Shown here in pieces: positions 20,523-28,906 of a DNA stretch of 64,000 nucleotides. The number at the start of each line of letters is the position of its first letter. Position 1 is the first letter of the stretch. The position numbers were made by a program, and so were the translations under genes. The notes below the pieces were generated by a model. The model was not told the DNA's origin and ran no database searches. It saw only the letters and a list, made by a program, of their open reading frames with translations. Source of the stretch: Grimontia hollisae CIP 101886 (GTDB lineage: Bacteria; Pseudomonadota; Gammaproteobacteria; Enterobacterales; Vibrionaceae); the NCBI RefSeq assembly GCF_000176515.1, contig NZ_ADAQ01000013.1:707361-771360 (forward strand). Direction: 5' to 3'.

Positions 20523-20541
20523 CACCCGTCCCCCCCTCTTT

Positions 20542-22596
20542 CTAATCCATAACACGCAACGACGTGATTTCGTCATCGACGTGAATTTTCTCTCGCAGAT
20601 AAAGGGTGAATGTACTGCCCTTACCCAGCTCTGACTCCACCTTAATTTCGCCCCCCAGACCACTGACAATACCATGTGTTACCGCCAGCCCAAGGCCAGT
20701 GCCAGAACGTCGGGTAGTGAAGAAGGGGTCGAAGATTTTTGTCAGATTTTCATTGGCAATCCCACAGCCAAAATCCTGCACGGAGATTGTCGCCCCCATC
20801 GGGTGGCCATTCTCATCCAACCAATCCTCTGAGCGCACCACTAAGCGTCCCTTTTCATTCATGGCGTGGATGCCGTTCATTTGCAAGTTAACCAATACCT
20901 GCAATAACTGATGGCGATTGATCTCCACACAACATTTCGCATTGAGTTCAGTGACCACTTCTATGTCTGATTTCTTGGTGCCTGAGCGAACCAGAGTAAC
21001 GCTCTCTTCAATAATAGGGTTCACATGTTGCCATGTAATTTCATCCTGCACACCACCTTGTCTGCTGTATTGCAGCAGGCTCCGTGTGATATTGCGGATG
21101 CGGTCTATCTGCTCAAGCACCATGGCGATTTCCTCTGACACTAATTTAGCGTTATCGCCAAGTTCATATTCCATCAATTCAATGTTGCCAAGAATAACAG
21201 CGGTCGGGTTGTTAATTTCATGGGCAATACCTGCGGTCAACTCTCCCAATGCGGCCAGCTTTTCATTTAGCAACAACTTATTACGCGTCTGTTCAAGCAG
21301 GGAAATATTCTGTCTAAGCTTTTTCGTGGTTTCGTGCAGACTGGCGGTGCGCTCCCGAACCTTGTCTTCCAGCTCCAGCGTATTCTGGCGAATGGCTTCA
21401 TTTTGCTGTTTCAACTGGTCAAGCATGGTGTCAAACTGTCTGGCAAGAATAGCCAGTTCATGCTGGGGATCAAGCTGAAGCTTGCCAATCCGCACGTCCT
21501 GATCAAAGCTGACCAAACGCACAACACGGTGAATTCGCTCTATTGGCCTGAAGAGATCTCTCGACCCACGGTAGACCAGCAAGCCAGTGACAAACAGTGT
21601 GGCAAGGATCCCCATGCTAAGCTCCAGCAGATTAGTGAAATAACGTGAAATCAGCGGCCATTCCAGAAATCCTGTATATAACATACCAATGACATTGTTG
21701 TTAAAGTCCCGGATTGGCTTATAGGCAGAAATGTACCAGGCATCATAGACATAAGCCCTGTTCACCCATTCGTCCCCGTTTTCCAATACCGTTTCACGCA
21801 CTTCATCCGACGCCCGGGTACCAATAGCACGGCCAAACCGGTTTTCACTGTCTAAAGGCACATTAGTACTGACACGGATATCGTCAATAAACAGGGTTAC
21901 CGTACCAACGCTCGACGGTGGCAAAGTGCCTTCTGGAAAAACCAAATCACGGATCCTGTCTACCAACTCAGTACTGTTGTTAAGTAAGATCCCCCCATCA
22001 ATAATCCACGCCAGCTCGCCATTTTCATCAAACAATGGCAATAAGCTCCGGCTAATCAACCCACGTGATTCTATGACTTGCTCATTGAGAAGTGGAATTT
22101 CTGCACGCGCTGAAAACTCAGGGAGGATGGCATCAAGCTCAATGGCCGACATCACCTGGAAAAACGTGCGTTCACGACCTTCCAGAAGAGGACGACGAAG
22201 GGTTTGCGGCAGACGTTTAATCTCTTGGGCTGGATAGACGGCGAGAAAGTCAACATCATACTTTTTGGCACGAGAACGGGCCCAAGACAAGATACCGCTG
22301 GGGTCACGTTCAATCTGGATCTGGAAATCGTAGGAATCAGCAATCGCTTTAAGTTGCAACCGCTGTTCCCGTTGTAACACTTCCATACTGTTACTGGCAA
22401 CGGCCAAATCAGCCATCACCCCGGCAAGGGCACTTTTCCATGAATAGGCAAGCGTCCAGTACATGGTCAAGGCAATCAATGCTAGTAACGTAATGAAAAT
22501 AGGAACAGACGTCAGCATCAGCAAACGGTAACGCACCATGGTACGGAACCGAAGCCGCCACTTATTGAGCCATCTCATCGGATTTGCCTGCTCCAT
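20542..22596 (-). CDS. Cache-domain sensor histidine kinase of the formate dehydrogenase locus
   Basis: A 684-residue membrane kinase. TM1 is at about 27-50, and a large periplasmic Cache-type sensing region spans about 51-320 (VNRAYVYDAWYISAYKPIRD, NNNVIGMLYTGF near its end). TM2 is at about 322-344, then HAMP and a coiled coil to 440. The DHp domain carries GELTAGIAHEINN with phosphorylatable His459. The HATPase domain has NGIHAM, DFGCGI and RSGTGLGLAV. It follows the response regulator with a two-base gap, so they form one unit. The signal is unknown; formate, another small carboxylate or an oxyanion would fit the context. It converges with the HTH gene, and no terminator is evident in the 19-base gap. 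Confidence 0.9.
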   Translation of the reverse strand: MEQANPMRWLNKWRLRFRTMVRYRLLMLTSVPIFITLLALIALTMYWTLAYSWKSALAGVMADLAVASNSMEVLQREQRLQLKAIADSYDFQIQIERDPSGILSWARSRAKKYDVDFLAVYPAQEIKRLPQTLRRPLLEGRERTFFQVMSAIELDAILPEFSARAEIPLLNEQVIESRGLISRSLLPLFDENGELAWIIDGGILLNNSTELVDRIRDLVFPEGTLPPSSVGTVTLFIDDIRVSTNVPLDSENRFGRAIGTRASDEVRETVLENGDEWVNRAYVYDAWYISAYKPIRDFNNNVIGMLYTGFLEWPLISRYFTNLLELSMGILATLFVTGLLVYRGSRDLFRPIERIHRVVRLVSFDQDVRIGKLQLDPQHELAILARQFDTMLDQLKQQNEAIRQNTLELEDKVRERTASLHETTKKLRQNISLLEQTRNKLLLNEKLAALGELTAGIAHEINNPTAVILGNIELMEYELGDNAKLVSEEIAMVLEQIDRIRNITRSLLQYSRQGGVQDEITWQHVNPIIEESVTLVRSGTKKSDIEVVTELNAKCCVEINRHQLLQVLVNLQMNGIHAMNEKGRLVVRSEDWLDENGHPMGATISVQDFGCGIANENLTKIFDPFFTTRRSGTGLGLAVTHGIVSGLGGEIKVESELGKGSTFTLYLREKIHVDDEITSLRVMD

Positions 22597-22598
22597 GA

Positions 22599-23996
22599 CT
22601 ACTCACCATGCCATTCTTTAAATTTACGCTCCAGGGTTTTTCTCGCCACCCCAAGCTGCCTTGCCGCCGCTGACTTATTGCCCTCGCAGGCCTCGACCAC
22701 TTTTTCAATGTGCGCGCGCTCTACGTCTTTCAATTGCCATTCAAGCGGATACCCTTTTTCATGCACAGTAACCATATTGGCCTCACCATCTGGGGCTGCA
22801 TGAATATGCTCATGCCCTCCCCACTGCTGCAAGTCAGGTTTACCAAGCAGTATTGCCCTTTCTACCGTATTTTTAAGCTCACGGATGTTACCAGGCCAGT
22901 CATAGCCCTGCATGGCGGTTAGCTCTTCCGTCGACCATACCACAGGTTTTAACCCCATCTCTCGGGACAGGGTGTCAGAAAAATGATTGAGCAGCAGGCC
23001 TATGTCCTCAACACGCTCACGAAGCGGCGGCAATTCAACAGAAAGCACATTCAGGCGATAATAGAGATCTTTGCGGAAACGGCCTGCTGCCACCTCCTCC
23101 TGTAAGTTTCGGTTGGTTGCTGCAACAATCCGTACATCGACACTCACTTCACGCTCGGCACCGACAGGACGGATGGTTTTCTGCTCCAGCGTACGAAGCA
23201 GTGACGCCTGCATAAGAATGGGCATCTCTCCGATTTCATCAAGAAAAAGCGTGCCTGCATCCGCAACACGGAACAGGCCATCTTTGCTTTTACGGGCACC
23301 GGTAAACGCACCAGATACATGACCAAACAGTTCACTCTCCAGCAATTCAGGCGCAATCGCCCCACAGTTAAGCGGTACAAAAGGGCCTTTACGGCCACTG
23401 AGCGAATGCAGCGCCCGTGCGACCAACTCTTTCCCTGTGCCTGACTCACCTTCTATCAATACCGCTGCCGGGGAGGGTGCCAACCGGGCGACCATCTCTC
23501 TCATTGCCTGTGTTTTCGGGGCATCACCAATGATATCGACAGGAAACGAACGTGCGACATCACGCTGCAGTGCCACATTACGCCGTTCCATCATGCGTTT
23601 GTCGAGGCAACGCTGTACTGACTGCAACATCTGCTCGAGATTAAAGGGTTTAAGGATGAAATCAGACGCCCCCGCACGCAACGCCTTAATCGCCGTTTCC
23701 AGTTCAGCATAGCCAGTCATAAAAATAATATCGCTACGACGTGATGCATCGGAAAACGCTTCATGCCAGTCGATACCGGAGCGGCCCGGGAGATTGATAT
23801 CCACAATCAGGAGATCAAAATGGTTACGTTGCCTCAAGGCTTCCGCCTCTTCTAGCGACGATGCGGTTTCAACCTGCGTCAGTTTTTTAGAAAGCGCTTT
23901 ATTCAGTATCGCGCGCATCCCTGGCTCATCATCGACAACCAGTGCGGAAAAACCAAATTGCTGCAATACGTCCTTCATGTCACGATTAACCTTCAT
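22599..23996 (-). CDS. NtrC-family sigma-54-dependent response regulator
   Basis: A 465-residue regulator. The receiver (about 15-130) has the acidic pocket VDDE and phospho-acceptor Asp66 in LLIVDINLPG, with Lys in LKPF. The AAA+ domain (about 152-390) has Walker A GESGTGKE, the sigma-54-contacting GAFTGA loop at 229-234, and the arginine-finger region. The C-terminal Fis-type helix-turn-helix is NKSAAARQLGVARKTLERKF. All elements needed to activate sigma-54 promoters are intact. ATG 23978 (with AAGG 11 bases upstream) is an alternative start. Its location among four sigma-54-type promoters strongly suggests that it controls this locus, probably including its own gene. Confidence 0.93.
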   Translation of the reverse strand: MKVNRDMKDVLQQFGFSALVVDDEPGMRAILNKALSKKLTQVETASSLEEAEALRQRNHFDLLIVDINLPGRSGIDWHEAFSDASRRSDIIFMTGYAELETAIKALRAGASDFILKPFNLEQMLQSVQRCLDKRMMERRNVALQRDVARSFPVDIIGDAPKTQAMREMVARLAPSPAAVLIEGESGTGKELVARALHSLSGRKGPFVPLNCGAIAPELLESELFGHVSGAFTGARKSKDGLFRVADAGTLFLDEIGEMPILMQASLLRTLEQKTIRPVGAEREVSVDVRIVAATNRNLQEEVAAGRFRKDLYYRLNVLSVELPPLRERVEDIGLLLNHFSDTLSREMGLKPVVWSTEELTAMQGYDWPGNIRELKNTVERAILLGKPDLQQWGGHEHIHAAPDGEANMVTVHEKGYPLEWQLKDVERAHIEKVVEACEGNKSAAARQLGVARKTLERKFKEWHGE

Positions 23997-24063
23997 GTCT
24001 TTATTGGATGCCCCTCAAGCAACATCATCAAGAGGGTTATATTTATATACCCGACATCATACA

Positions 24064-24079
24064 TGGGACATTTTGACTC
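24064..24079. promoter_or_regulatory. Palindromic activator-like site in the regulator/tupA intergenic region
   Basis: TGGGACATTTTGACTC shares its first twelve bases exactly with the site at 17649-17660. It lies about 120 bases upstream of the tupA sigma-54 promoter and about 70 bases upstream of the response regulator start on the other strand. It could therefore serve tup activation, autoregulation, or both. Confidence 0.45.
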
Positions 24080-24196
24080 GGTCCAATAAAGACATAAACC
24101 TATGTTGTCTGCGACACAGCCCGCACACGCTCTGCTTTTCGGTTAAATTACTTTACTTTCAATAGATTAAGCACGTTAATGAGCGTGCTGAATTTT

Positions 24197-24212
24197 TGGC
24201 ATTTTTGTTGCA
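24197..24212 (+). promoter_or_regulatory. Predicted sigma-54 promoter of the tupABC-mobA-mobB/moeA operon
   Basis: TGGCATTTTTGTTGCA is a nearly ideal -24/-12 element: TGGCA, GG-N10-GC spacing and TTGCA. It is the best of the four in this locus. The expected transcription start is near 24223, leaving a leader of about 65 bases before tupA. Confidence 0.78.
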
Positions 24213-24289
24213 AGTTCGACTACGCTCGCTTCACGTGAGCAAAGTAAACCCATAGATTCTAAAGAACTACAGAACGTCAGGAAGCCTTA

Positions 24290-25102
24290 ATGAAACTGAA
24301 ACGCATGAATAAAATGAAAGTCTTTGCGCTAATTACTTTTCTTTTCACTTTCTCTGTCAATGCAGAGGAAGTCATCCGGTTAGCCACCACCACCAGTACT
24401 TACCACTCAGGTCTTTTGGATTACCTGCTCCCTGAGTTCAAAAAAGAGACGGGCTATGATGTGCAGATTCTGGCCGCGGGAACAGGTAAAGCCCTGAAAA
24501 TGGGCGAAAACGGCGATGTGGATTTGGTCATGACACACGCCCCCAATGCTGAAGCCCGTTTTGTGGAAAATGGGTTTGGAGTGTTACCTCGTCGCCTGAT
24601 GTACAACGACTTTGTGTTGGTAGGTCCTGCGTCAGATCCTGCCAAGGTGAAAGGAACAGCTGATGTTACTGAGGCCTTGAAAAAAATTGCTTCCGCTAAC
24701 GCCAACTTTATCTCCCGTGGTGATGACTCAGGCACGAACAAAAAAGAGCTTCTGCTTTGGGAAGCTGCGGGTCAACGTCCTGAATTTAATGCGTATAAAG
24801 CCATCGGTCAGGGCATGGGGCCAACACTGACCATGGCAAACGAGATGCAGGGGTACACCCTGACTGACCGCGGTACCTGGCTCGCCTATCAAAGCAAGCT
24901 AGATCTTAACGTACTGGTTGAAGGTGATAAACGACTGTTTAATCCTTATCAGGTCATCATTGTCAACCCAAGCCGTTATCCTGACATGAACTACAAAGGG
25001 GCCAAAGAATTCAGCGACTGGTTGGTAAACCCCAAAGCACAATCGCTGATCAACGCGTTTAAAGTCAACGGCGAACAACTGTTTGTGGCGGATGCTGACT
25101 AA
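24290..25102 (+). CDS. tupA: Tungstate ABC transporter, substrate-binding protein
   Basis: A 270-residue periplasmic protein with a Sec signal (MKLKRMNKMKVFALITFLFT, cleavage near VNA-EE). The mature part starts VIRLATTTSTYHSGLL; the TTTST oxyanion-binding motif is diagnostic of TupA rather than molybdate-binding ModA. Other family blocks are GTGKALKMGENGDVDLVMTH and SRGDDSGTNKKE. Tungstate specificity is inferred from these motifs; some relatives bind both oxyanions. AGGAAG precedes the ATG. It overlaps tupB by one base (TAATG). It heads an operon that runs through to moeA. Confidence 0.92.
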   Translation: MKLKRMNKMKVFALITFLFTFSVNAEEVIRLATTTSTYHSGLLDYLLPEFKKETGYDVQILAAGTGKALKMGENGDVDLVMTHAPNAEARFVENGFGVLPRRLMYNDFVLVGPASDPAKVKGTADVTEALKKIASANANFISRGDDSGTNKKELLLWEAAGQRPEFNAYKAIGQGMGPTLTMANEMQGYTLTDRGTWLAYQSKLDLNVLVEGDKRLFNPYQVIIVNPSRYPDMNYKGAKEFSDWLVNPKAQSLINAFKVNGEQLFVADAD

Positions 25103-25803
25103 TGGAAATGCTGGAAACAACCCGACAAGCCATTGCCTTGCTGTTTAGTGGCGATACCACACTATGGGGTATTGTCGGCGTATCGTTTTCAGTGTCGCTG
25201 TTTGCTATTGGGCTGGTGATCTTACCAGCCCTTCTCATCAGCTTTGCGTTGGCGTACTGGGACATCCCCGGGAAATGGATGGTACTGTCACTGATAAATA
25301 CACTTCAGTCTGTGCCAACCGTTGTGATTGGCTTGTTGCTTTATATGGTACTGTCCCGGGCAGGTCCGATGGGTGACTGGAAAATGCTGTTTACCCAAAA
25401 AGCAATGATCCTGGGACAAATCCTTATTGCGATGCCCATTCTGGTGTCAATGATGCATGCGGCATTCCAAAACAGCGATCGAAGAGCTTGGGAGACCGCC
25501 TATACTCTGGGCGCGTCCATTCCGCGCGCCATGCTGACATTGATGTGGGAAATCCGCTTTCCTTTACTTGCAGCCGCGGTCACCGCCTTTAGTCGAATCA
25601 TCACTGAAGTGGGTTGCTCTATGATGGTCGGCGGCAACATTCTCAACTACACGCGAAATATCCCTACCGCTATTGCGCTGGAAACCTCAAAGGGTGCCTT
25701 CGCCCAAGGTGTCGCGCTGGGAATGGTACTATTAGTATTGGCACTAACGATGAATGTTTTTATCAGCTATGCACACGGCAACGGCCACTTAAAAACAAGT
25801 TAG
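25102..25803 (+). CDS. tupB: Tungstate ABC transporter, permease
   Basis: A 233-residue inner-membrane permease of the BPD transport family with about five to six membrane helices (VSFSVSLFAIGLVILPALLI, VPTVVIGLLLYMVL and others). The coupling-loop region AWETAYTLGASIPRAMLTLM matches the EAA motif. It forms the channel with the TupC ATPase. The start overlaps the tupA stop, and tupC starts 8 bases after its stop. Confidence 0.92.
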   Translation: MEMLETTRQAIALLFSGDTTLWGIVGVSFSVSLFAIGLVILPALLISFALAYWDIPGKWMVLSLINTLQSVPTVVIGLLLYMVLSRAGPMGDWKMLFTQKAMILGQILIAMPILVSMMHAAFQNSDRRAWETAYTLGASIPRAMLTLMWEIRFPLLAAAVTAFSRIITEVGCSMMVGGNILNYTRNIPTAIALETSKGAFAQGVALGMVLLVLALTMNVFISYAHGNGHLKTS

Positions 25804-25811
25804 GGGAAAGA

Positions 25812-26513
25812 ATGAACCAGATTGTTTTGGAAGCCAGCAACCTGTCAGTGAGATACAAGCATCGATTGCTGTTTCACATTCCGTCGCTAAAAATCTGCCG
25901 GGGGGATGCCATTTACCTCACGGGTCCAAATGGTATTGGCAAGACCTCGTTGCTGAAAGTGCTGGCAGGTATCCAAAAGCCCACCACAGGAAAGCTTAAC
26001 TTGCGCCGTCCGAGTTTCATGCAACGTCTGGCTGGTTTTTCCGGGCACAGTGACGTGATTTACATGCATCAATCCGCCTATTTATTCGACGGAACCGTTG
26101 CCGACAATGTCGCATATGGCTTAAAAAGCAGGCCGCTATGCCCAAAAGAGCGTCGAATGATTACCATGCAGGCTTTACAGATGATTGGGCTGGAACATTT
26201 AAGCCGGGAGCACATTTCCGTGCTTTCAGGTGGGGAAAAACAAAAAGTCGCGATGGCTCGAGCCTGGGCTCTGAGCCCTTCTATTCTGTTGATGGATGAG
26301 TCATGCGCCAATCTGGATCCTAACGCCATAGATGCACAAAGGATGATGGTGGAAGATTTGCTCAAGCGTGGTGCCAGTCTGGTGATCACCAGCCATCATC
26401 CCAACTCACTCACCGCTTGCTGCAACCAGCACTGGTTAATTGAAAACCAGTCACTGGTCTGTAAGCCGATACTTAACATAATCAACAAGGATAACCATGC
26501 ATTCGCTTTCTGA
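25812..26513 (+). CDS. tupC: Tungstate ABC transporter, ATP-binding protein
   Basis: A 233-residue ABC ATPase. Walker A is GPNGIGKTS, the Q-loop region MHQSAYLF, the signature LSGGEKQK, and Walker B ILLMDES with Glu retained. The switch His lies in TSHHPNS. It has no C-terminal oxyanion-sensing (TOBE) domain, in line with TupC and unlike ModC. ATG 25812, preceded by GGGGAAAG, is the start; longer readings run back into tupB. The 3' end overlaps mobA by 17 bases, linking metal import directly to cofactor synthesis. Confidence 0.9.
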   Translation: MNQIVLEASNLSVRYKHRLLFHIPSLKICRGDAIYLTGPNGIGKTSLLKVLAGIQKPTTGKLNLRRPSFMQRLAGFSGHSDVIYMHQSAYLFDGTVADNVAYGLKSRPLCPKERRMITMQALQMIGLEHLSREHISVLSGGEKQKVAMARAWALSPSILLMDESCANLDPNAIDAQRMMVEDLLKRGASLVITSHHPNSLTACCNQHWLIENQSLVCKPILNIINKDNHAFAF

Positions 26514-27081
26514 AACCACGTGGATCATTCTTGCCGGCGGACAGGCTCGCCGCATGGGCGGAAAAGACAAAGGGTTGGTCACCCTTAATAACAAACCTCT
26601 CATCGAATACGTTCATGAACGCCTCATCGGACAGGGTGCTAAGGTTGCCGTGAATGCTAACCGTAACCAGGAAACCTATGCACAATATGGCCAGGTTTTC
26701 AGCGACGTGTTTGAAGGGTTTCCGGGACCACTGGGGGGCATACATGCAGCGATGGCACAGCTTAACAGCGAGTGGTTTGGCTTTGTCCCCTGTGACTGTC
26801 CAAATCTGCCACATAACTTGCTGGAAAAAATGTACCAGGCGATCGCCGACGACACAGAAATCGTTGTCGCTCACGATGGAGAGTCCTTACAACCTGTTGT
26901 GACCATGTTTAAACATACTGTCTTTGAACGGCTCGAAAACTTCCTAAACAATGGCGATCGGAAAATCGTACTGCTTTACGATCTTTGTAATACCGTTTTT
27001 GTCGACTTCAGCGCAGAGCACGACGCTTTCATCAACCTCAACACACCTGAAGAGCTGGAGAAGTTTGGAGATTTGTCATGA
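26497..27081 (+). CDS. mobA: Molybdenum cofactor guanylyltransferase
   Basis: A 194-residue enzyme attaching GMP to metal-pterin to make the bis-MGD cofactor used by FdhA. The nucleotide-binding motif LAGGQARRMGGKDKGLV is intact, and GPLGGIHAAM and VPCDCPNLP follow. It overlaps tupC by 17 bases and the next gene by four (ATGA), so all are translated together. FdhA is the obvious client within this locus. Confidence 0.95.
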   Translation: MHSLSETTWIILAGGQARRMGGKDKGLVTLNNKPLIEYVHERLIGQGAKVAVNANRNQETYAQYGQVFSDVFEGFPGPLGGIHAAMAQLNSEWFGFVPCDCPNLPHNLLEKMYQAIADDTEIVVAHDGESLQPVVTMFKHTVFERLENFLNNGDRKIVLLYDLCNTVFVDFSAEHDAFINLNTPEELEKFGDLS

Positions 27082-28844
27082 GTTTTTCCCATTATTCACT
27101 GCCCGTACTTGGCTTTGCGGCTTTCAGTGGCACCGGAAAAACCACTCTGTTAGAGAAACTGATCCCCACATTGGTCGCTTCCGGTATTCGTATTGCGATG
27201 ATAAAGCATGCTCATCACGAGTTTGATGTTGATAAGCCAGGAAAAGACAGTTACCGGTTAAGAAAAGCCGGTGCCTCCCAGATGCTCATCAGTTCGCGTT
27301 ACCGCCATGCCCTGATGACAGAAACACCGGAAGAGGAATATACCCTCAACCAATTACTTGCCCGTGTTGACCACAATCGCGCAGATTTGGTGTTGGTGGA
27401 AGGATTCAAGCATGAAAACTTCCCGAAAATCGAACTCCATCGTCAGGCACTGGGCAAGCCCTGGCTTCACCCTGACGACAGCAATATTATTGCCGTCGCC
27501 TGCGACGGCGATCCGGATACCGCCCTCCCAAAGCTTGATATCAATGACATTGATGCCCTCAAAGGCTTTATCCTACGATGGATGGAAGGCCACAAGGCCC
27601 AAACCGCCACCTGTGATTCCCTGTCACCAACCATGCTTTCTGTCGATGCAGGAAGGGAAAAAATTCTGGCGGCAATTTCCGAGCCCTCTGTCAGTGAGGT
27701 TCTGGCACTGGAATCCTTATCCGGGCGCGTGTTATCAGAAGATGTGATTGCACCGGTGAATGTCCCATCAACCACCAACTCGGCAATGGATGGCTTTGCC
27801 ATTCGCAGTGATGATCTGGAACGTGCCAGCTACCAAATCATCGGGGAAGTCTATGCAGGCCACGGCTTCAGTAAAGCACTTGAACCCGGTCAGTGTGTCC
27901 GTATCATGACGGGCGCAGCGTTACCGCCAAACGCTGACACTGTCGTAATGCGTGAACAAGCCTGCGTCGACGGTGACAAGGTACGGTTTGATACCCGTAA
28001 AGGTGCGGCACGTCCTGGCCAGAACGTGCGCCAAGCGGGGGAAGATTTAAAAAAAGGGTTGCCCGTTTTCCAAGCTGGTACCCGTATGAATGCAGCCTCT
28101 GTCGGTATGATGGCCTCGCTGGGTTTCAATGAAGCCACGTGTTTTAAGCCGCTGACTGTTGCGCTGTTTTCGACCGGTGATGAAGTCCAGGCACCAGGTA
28201 CGCCAGCAAAAGCACATTGTATCTATGACGCTAACCGTTTCACTGTCCGCAGCATGCTGGAAAAACTTGGCTGCAACATCCTGGATCTTGGCATTATTGA
28301 AGACAGTGAAGACGCACTATCAGCAACGCTGAATACCGCAATGGATAAAGCGGATGTCATTATTTCCTCCGGCGGTGTTTCCGTCGGTGATGCCGATTAT
28401 ATTAAAAACGTGCTGGACAGCCTCGGAGAGATTAACTTCTGGCGGGTAAACATGCGCCCGGGACGCCCTCTGGCATTTGGCAAATTAGGCAACACACCGT
28501 TTTTCGGTTTACCCGGAAACCCCGTTGCTGTCATGGTCACTTTTTTGCAGTTTGTTGAGCCTGCCATTCGTAAAATGCAGGGTGATAAACATTGGCAACC
28601 GCAATGTCTTTCCGCCATCACCCAGGAAAAAATCCGCTCACGTATTGGCCGGACAGAATACATCCGCGGTATTTATCACGTTAGTGCCAGTGGTCAATTG
28701 GAAGTGCACTCTACCGGTTCACAGGGCTCCGGAATTTTGCGCTCCATGCATGAGGCCAACTGTTTAATTGAGGTGTCACCGCAAGTAGAAAGTGCTGAGG
28801 TTGGCGATCGGGTCACGATAATACCGCTTATTTCGCGGCTTTGA
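27078..28844 (+). CDS. MobB-MoeA fusion: MGD adaptor GTPase plus molybdopterin molybdotransferase
   Basis: A 588-residue two-domain protein. Residues 1 to about 170 are MobB: P-loop SGTGKTTLL, IKHAHHEFDVDKPGKDS, VLVEGFKHENFPKIELHR. Residues about 185-588 are MoeA, which inserts the oxyanion into adenylylated pterin: SLSGRVLSEDVIAPVNVP, TNSAMDGFAI, IMTGAALPPNADTVV, FSTGDEV, SSGGVSVGDADY, RPGRPLAFG, GLPGNPVAV. Fusing metal insertion with the guanylylation adaptor, next to mobA and the tungstate transporter, groups the last steps of cofactor assembly. It is the last gene of the operon, followed by a perfect palindromic terminator. Confidence 0.93.
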   Translation: MSFSHYSLPVLGFAAFSGTGKTTLLEKLIPTLVASGIRIAMIKHAHHEFDVDKPGKDSYRLRKAGASQMLISSRYRHALMTETPEEEYTLNQLLARVDHNRADLVLVEGFKHENFPKIELHRQALGKPWLHPDDSNIIAVACDGDPDTALPKLDINDIDALKGFILRWMEGHKAQTATCDSLSPTMLSVDAGREKILAAISEPSVSEVLALESLSGRVLSEDVIAPVNVPSTTNSAMDGFAIRSDDLERASYQIIGEVYAGHGFSKALEPGQCVRIMTGAALPPNADTVVMREQACVDGDKVRFDTRKGAARPGQNVRQAGEDLKKGLPVFQAGTRMNAASVGMMASLGFNEATCFKPLTVALFSTGDEVQAPGTPAKAHCIYDANRFTVRSMLEKLGCNILDLGIIEDSEDALSATLNTAMDKADVIISSGGVSVGDADYIKNVLDSLGEINFWRVNMRPGRPLAFGKLGNTPFFGLPGNPVAVMVTFLQFVEPAIRKMQGDKHWQPQCLSAITQEKIRSRIGRTEYIRGIYHVSASGQLEVHSTGSQGSGILRSMHEANCLIEVSPQVESAEVGDRVTIIPLISRL

Positions 28845-28859
28845 GCGACTGATAAACAG

Positions 28860-28900
28860 AAATAATTATGCCGCTGAATTCAGCGGCATAATTATTTTTT
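28860..28900. terminator. Bidirectional terminator, 38-base perfect palindrome
   Basis: Bases 28860-28897 form a perfect inverted repeat centred on GAATTC, with a GC-rich centre (GCCGCTGAATTCAGCGGC) and A/T-rich outer arms. The flanking T run (28895-28900) and its mirror A run give U tracts on both strands. It separates moeA (+) from tdk (-), which converge here. Confidence 0.88.
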
Positions 28901-28906
28901 ATAGGC

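Larger units (their letters stand above)
23997..24289. other. Divergent control region between the response regulator and tupA
   Basis: A 293-base gap without genes. On the tupA side it holds the activator-like site at 24064 and the sigma-54 promoter at 24197. On the regulator side there is an AT-rich near-palindrome (GGGTTATATTTATATACCC, 24034-24052), which contains a TATAAAT that could be a -10 element for the minus strand. CCCTC (24012-24016) and GAGGG (24032-24036) form a further inverted pair. Confidence 0.6.
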
